Assembly (NCBI GenBank): GCA_045592785.1
Contig: JAZNVL010000057.1
Location: 73,325 to 137,324 of the forward strand
Direction of reading: 5' to 3'
Length of the DNA stretch: 64,000 nt
DNA from: RGIG8244 sp045592785
GTDB lineage: Bacteria > Verrucomicrobiota > Lentisphaeria > Victivallales > UBA1829
Shown: positions 61,631 to 64,000 of the stretch, one piece after another
Numbering within the stretch: the stretch's first letter is position 1
Layout of the letters: the number at the start of each line of letters is the position of its first letter
The notes under the pieces: generated by a model
Databases searched by the model: none
The model's input: the letters and a program-made list of their open reading frames with translations, nothing else
Told to the model about the DNA's origin: nothing
Made by a program: the position numbers and the translations under genes

Positions 61631-62998
61631 ATGCTGTCCGGATTCCCATTGATCATCTTTTTCGTTATCATGATCGTTGTCATGGTGTTGAGCATTGCAA
61701 AATTCAAACTGCATCCGTTCCTTGCCATCATGGGGACGGCACTGCTGCTTGCCCTGGGTGCGCTGCCGCTGAAAGACATTCCCGGCAGTATCGGCAGCGG
61801 GTTCGCAGGGACATTTTCCTCTCTCGGGATCGTGATCATTCTGGGCGCGATGATCGGGACCATTCTGGAGAAAACCGGGGCGGCATTGACTATGGCGGAT
61901 ACCGTGGTCCGTGTGGTCGGGAAAAAGCATCCGGACCTTGCCATGCTGCTGATGGGCTGGATCGTCTCCATCCCCGTTTTTTGCGATTCCGGCTATGTGA
62001 TGCTGACCCCGATCCGGAAAGCGTTGAACCGCCGGACCGGATTCCCTGCCACTACGCTGGTCATCGCATTGAGCGTGGGGCTGTATACATCCCATGTTTT
62101 CATCCCGCCGACACCCGGGCCTATCGCGGCGGCACAGTTCGTGGGCCTGGAACATAACATGCTGACCGTGATCCTGGCAGGTGTGGGCGTGAGTATCCCT
62201 GTTCTGATCGCCGGATGGCTCTTTGCCCGTTATATCGGGAAACGCGTTTCCGCCGCCGGAGAGGAAGACAATGCGGTCAGTTACGAAGAACTGAAAGCCA
62301 GTTACGGCCGTTTGCCGGGTGTGACTGCTTCCTTTGCTCCGATCCTGCTTCCGATCCTTCTCATGGCGGTGAAATCCATTGTGGATATGGCAAAATTCAC
62401 CGGATTCTTTGCGGAACTCCTGCAATTCCTGGGGACGCCCATCATTGCACTTACCGCCGGACTTCTCGTTTCCATCGTCACACTCTACACGGCGGGGAAG
62501 GGCGATACGTTTTATGATGTGGTCAATGATACACTGAAAACGGTCGGTCCGATCCTCTTTGTGACGGCTGGCGGCGGTGTATTGGGCGGGATCATTGCGA
62601 AAGCGGGGATCGTCCCTTATCTTCTGGAACTGGCACCCGGGCTCACCGGTTTCGGGATCATTTTCCCGTTCCTCATTGCCGCGGCATTGAAAACGGCGCA
62701 GGGATCATCCACCGTGGCGATCACATCCACAGCCGCCTTGCTGGGCGTGTATTCGGCAGAGGGGACTCTCATGGCGGCTCTGGGGTTGACATCGCCCCTT
62801 TCCGCCGCGCTGACCGTGATGGCGGTGGGGGCAGGTGCTTTGACCGTTTCCCATGCCAACGATTCCTATTTCTGGGTGGTGACGAATTTCGGCGGATTGA
62901 CTCCCCAGGATGGATACCGGACACACACATTATGTACGCTTGTCATGGGCGTGACCGGGATCCTGGCGATCTGGGCATGTCATTTGCTCTTCGGGTGA
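61631..62998 (+). CDS. GntP-family gluconate/organic-acid:H+ symporter
   Basis: 455 residues, about 12-14 membrane segments. IPVFCDSGYVMLTPIRKAL and HVFIPPTPGPIAAAQFVGLE are GntP signatures, and SHANDSYFWVVTNFGG near the C-terminus is the family's substrate/ion motif. Members import gluconate, fructuronate, glycerate or related sugar acids with a proton. Its stop lies three bases from the convergent hydG stop. Single-gene unit. Confidence 0.93.
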   Translation: MLSGFPLIIFFVIMIVVMVLSIAKFKLHPFLAIMGTALLLALGALPLKDIPGSIGSGFAGTFSSLGIVIILGAMIGTILEKTGAALTMADTVVRVVGKKHPDLAMLLMGWIVSIPVFCDSGYVMLTPIRKALNRRTGFPATTLVIALSVGLYTSHVFIPPTPGPIAAAQFVGLEHNMLTVILAGVGVSIPVLIAGWLFARYIGKRVSAAGEEDNAVSYEELKASYGRLPGVTASFAPILLPILLMAVKSIVDMAKFTGFFAELLQFLGTPIIALTAGLLVSIVTLYTAGKGDTFYDVVNDTLKTVGPILFVTAGGGVLGGIIAKAGIVPYLLELAPGLTGFGIIFPFLIAAALKTAQGSSTVAITSTAALLGVYSAEGTLMAALGLTSPLSAALTVMAVGAGALTVSHANDSYFWVVTNFGGLTPQDGYRTHTLCTLVMGVTGILAIWACHLLFG

Positions 62999-63001
62999 AG
63001 A

Positions 63002-64000
63002 TCAGAAACGGAAATCCCGTTCTCCCTGACTGATCTTCTGTAAACGTTCCGCGGCGACAGCGCGTGCGGTTTCGTTCGTGACCCGTTTGAGTTCTTCCGT
63101 AATGACTTTTTCGCCTTTTTCTCTGGTGTCATCGGAGGCGTAATCTTCCAGATATTCCTTCAATGTCATCAGGGCATTGGGCTGACAGCAGTTGACGATC
63201 TGCCCGGTTTTCGCCAGACTCATGAAACGGTCGCCCGTTCTTCCTTCCCGGTAACATGCCGTACAGAAACTGGGGATGTACCCCAGGGAAAGCAGCCAGT
63301 TGATGACTTCATCCAGCGTGCGGGTGTCACTCACATCGAATTGCGCCGTTTCGTCATGCCGTTCTTCGGTGGTGTACCCGCCCACACTGGTACGGGATCC
63401 GCCGGAGATCTGGGAGACACCCACCGCCAGGACCCGTTCCCGCGCCTTCTGCGATTCCCGGGTGGAAATGATGATCCCGGTATAGGGCACGCTGATCCGG
63501 AGAACTGCCACGAGTTTTTCAAAAATATCATCGGAAATGGCGTTGGAAAATTCGTTGGCATCGATGTCATCCGCCGGACGGATCCGGGGTACGCTGATGG
63601 TGTGCGGTCCTACGCCCTTGGCGGCTTCCAGATGTTCCGCGTGCATGAGCTGTCCCACAAAGTCATAACGGTACGTCCCCAATCCGTAAAGAACGCCGCA
63701 ACCCACGTCATCGATCCCGCCGTCCATGGCGCGGTCCATGGCTTCCGTGTGCCATGCGTAGTCATGCTTCGGACCAGTGGGATGCAGCCGCTCATATTCC
63801 TTTTTATTATAGGTCTCCTGAAACAGGATGTAAGTCCCGATCCCGGCATCCTTCAGTTTCCGGTAGTTTTCCACGGTGGTGGCGGCGATATTCACATTGA
63901 CACGGCGGATCGCTCCGTTTTTATGTTTGATGGAGTAGATCGTTTTGATGCTTTCCAGCATGTACTCGATGGGATTGTTGACCGGGTCTTCCCCCATTTC
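63002..64000 (-). CDS. hydG: [FeFe]-hydrogenase maturase HydG, N-terminus beyond the window
   Basis: 333 residues visible; the frame stays open to the window edge, so the radical-SAM CxxxCxxC motif is upstream. ILFQETYNKKEYERLHPTGP and HTISVPRIRPADDID are HydG/ThiH-like, and the C-terminal CTACYREGRTGDRFM with CCQPNALMTLKEY is the second Fe-S site that sets HydG apart from ThiH. It cleaves tyrosine to supply CO and cyanide to the hydrogenase H-cluster. Its presence indicates an anaerobic, hydrogen-metabolising host. hydE and hydF would be expected elsewhere. Confidence 0.93.
   Translation of the reverse strand, partial: EMGEDPVNNPIEYMLESIKTIYSIKHKNGAIRRVNVNIAATTVENYRKLKDAGIGTYILFQETYNKKEYERLHPTGPKHDYAWHTEAMDRAMDGGIDDVGCGVLYGLGTYRYDFVGQLMHAEHLEAAKGVGPHTISVPRIRPADDIDANEFSNAISDDIFEKLVAVLRISVPYTGIIISTRESQKARERVLAVGVSQISGGSRTSVGGYTTEERHDETAQFDVSDTRTLDEVINWLLSLGYIPSFCTACYREGRTGDRFMSLAKTGQIVNCCQPNALMTLKEYLEDYASDDTREKGEKVITEELKRVTNETARAVAAERLQKISQGERDFRF

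Noticed and set aside
61444..61971. N-terminal extension of aroA
   Set aside because: It runs over the GntP permease gene on the other strand and past the aroA ribosome-binding site; the family N-terminus begins at 61443.
1..64000. tRNA genes, CRISPR arrays or insertion sequences
   Set aside because: All intergenic gaps were read; none holds a cloverleaf, regular short repeats with spacers, or transposase/inverted-repeat pairs.

Overview
The window looks like a chromosomal segment of an anaerobic, Gram-negative-type bacterium of the PVC superphylum, most likely Lentisphaerota (Victivallis-like). The assignment is an inference. It rests on Kdo/LPS genes (kdsABC, lptABC, waaA, a heptose-7-phosphate kinase), a TonB-type energiser, PVC-style type II pseudopilins with a non-glycine residue before the Phe, sugar catabolism genes (rhaAB, ROK kinases, a GH29-like protein) and an [FeFe]-hydrogenase maturase (HydG). 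Coding density is very high and no gene-free stretch exceeds 300 bases. I saw no tRNA, rRNA, CRISPR array, insertion sequence or prophage.

Layout. 1-4820 (+): end of an FAD-dependent oxidoreductase, then a histidine kinase / sigma-54 response-regulator pair and a HIT protein. 4821-8101 (-): HAD phosphatase and gyrB. 8286-9553 (-): two pseudopilins. 9666-16360 (-): one tight nine-gene envelope operon: DUF1015, kdsB, kdsA, kdsC, lptC, lptA, lptB, a VOC protein and an exported protein of unknown function. 16461-19886 (-): methyltransferase, pyrR, pyrB, pyrC. 20056-21185 (+): NifU-domain protein and a DMT permease. 21188-24276 (-): ROK kinase, membrane protein, heptose-phosphate kinase, maf. 24403-29899 (+): exbB/tolQ-, exbD/tolR- and tonB-like genes, a degenerate GH29-like protein, an rRNA methyltransferase and mutY.

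30036-48865 (+) is the centrepiece: a type I secretion ABC transporter, an HlyD-type adaptor, a UDP-galactopyranose-mutase-like flavoprotein and a single 13.1-kb gene for a 4368-residue modular protein. The ABC transporter carries two tandem degenerate C39-like domains instead of the usual one. The giant protein has no signal peptide and no RTX repeats that I can see. Its N-terminal third looks like beta-solenoid, followed by about 20 FN3-like beta-sandwich modules and a PPC-like C-terminus. I read this as a dedicated export system for a giant surface or secreted protein, possibly glycosylated. It is the best candidate here for an undescribed system.

49016-51694 (+): rhaA-rhaB. 51840-53908: prfB (RF2 without its usual frameshift) convergent with a second ROK protein. 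54078-56781 (+): ketoacyl synthase, amidohydrolase, GT2 glycosyltransferase. 56734-61443 (-): aroA, acyl-ACP thioesterase, waaA and a GT39-like membrane glycosyltransferase. 61631-62998 (+): GntP permease. 63002-64000 (-): hydG, cut by the window edge.

Promoters recur in one form across the window: TTGnAA-like -35, a 16- or 17-bp spacer, and TATATT/TATGTT/TATAGT -10, usually with TG just upstream. Three intrinsic terminators are clear. Start codons were moved downstream of the longest reading frame wherever a ribosome-binding site, an ATGA overlap or the family's N-terminus supported it.
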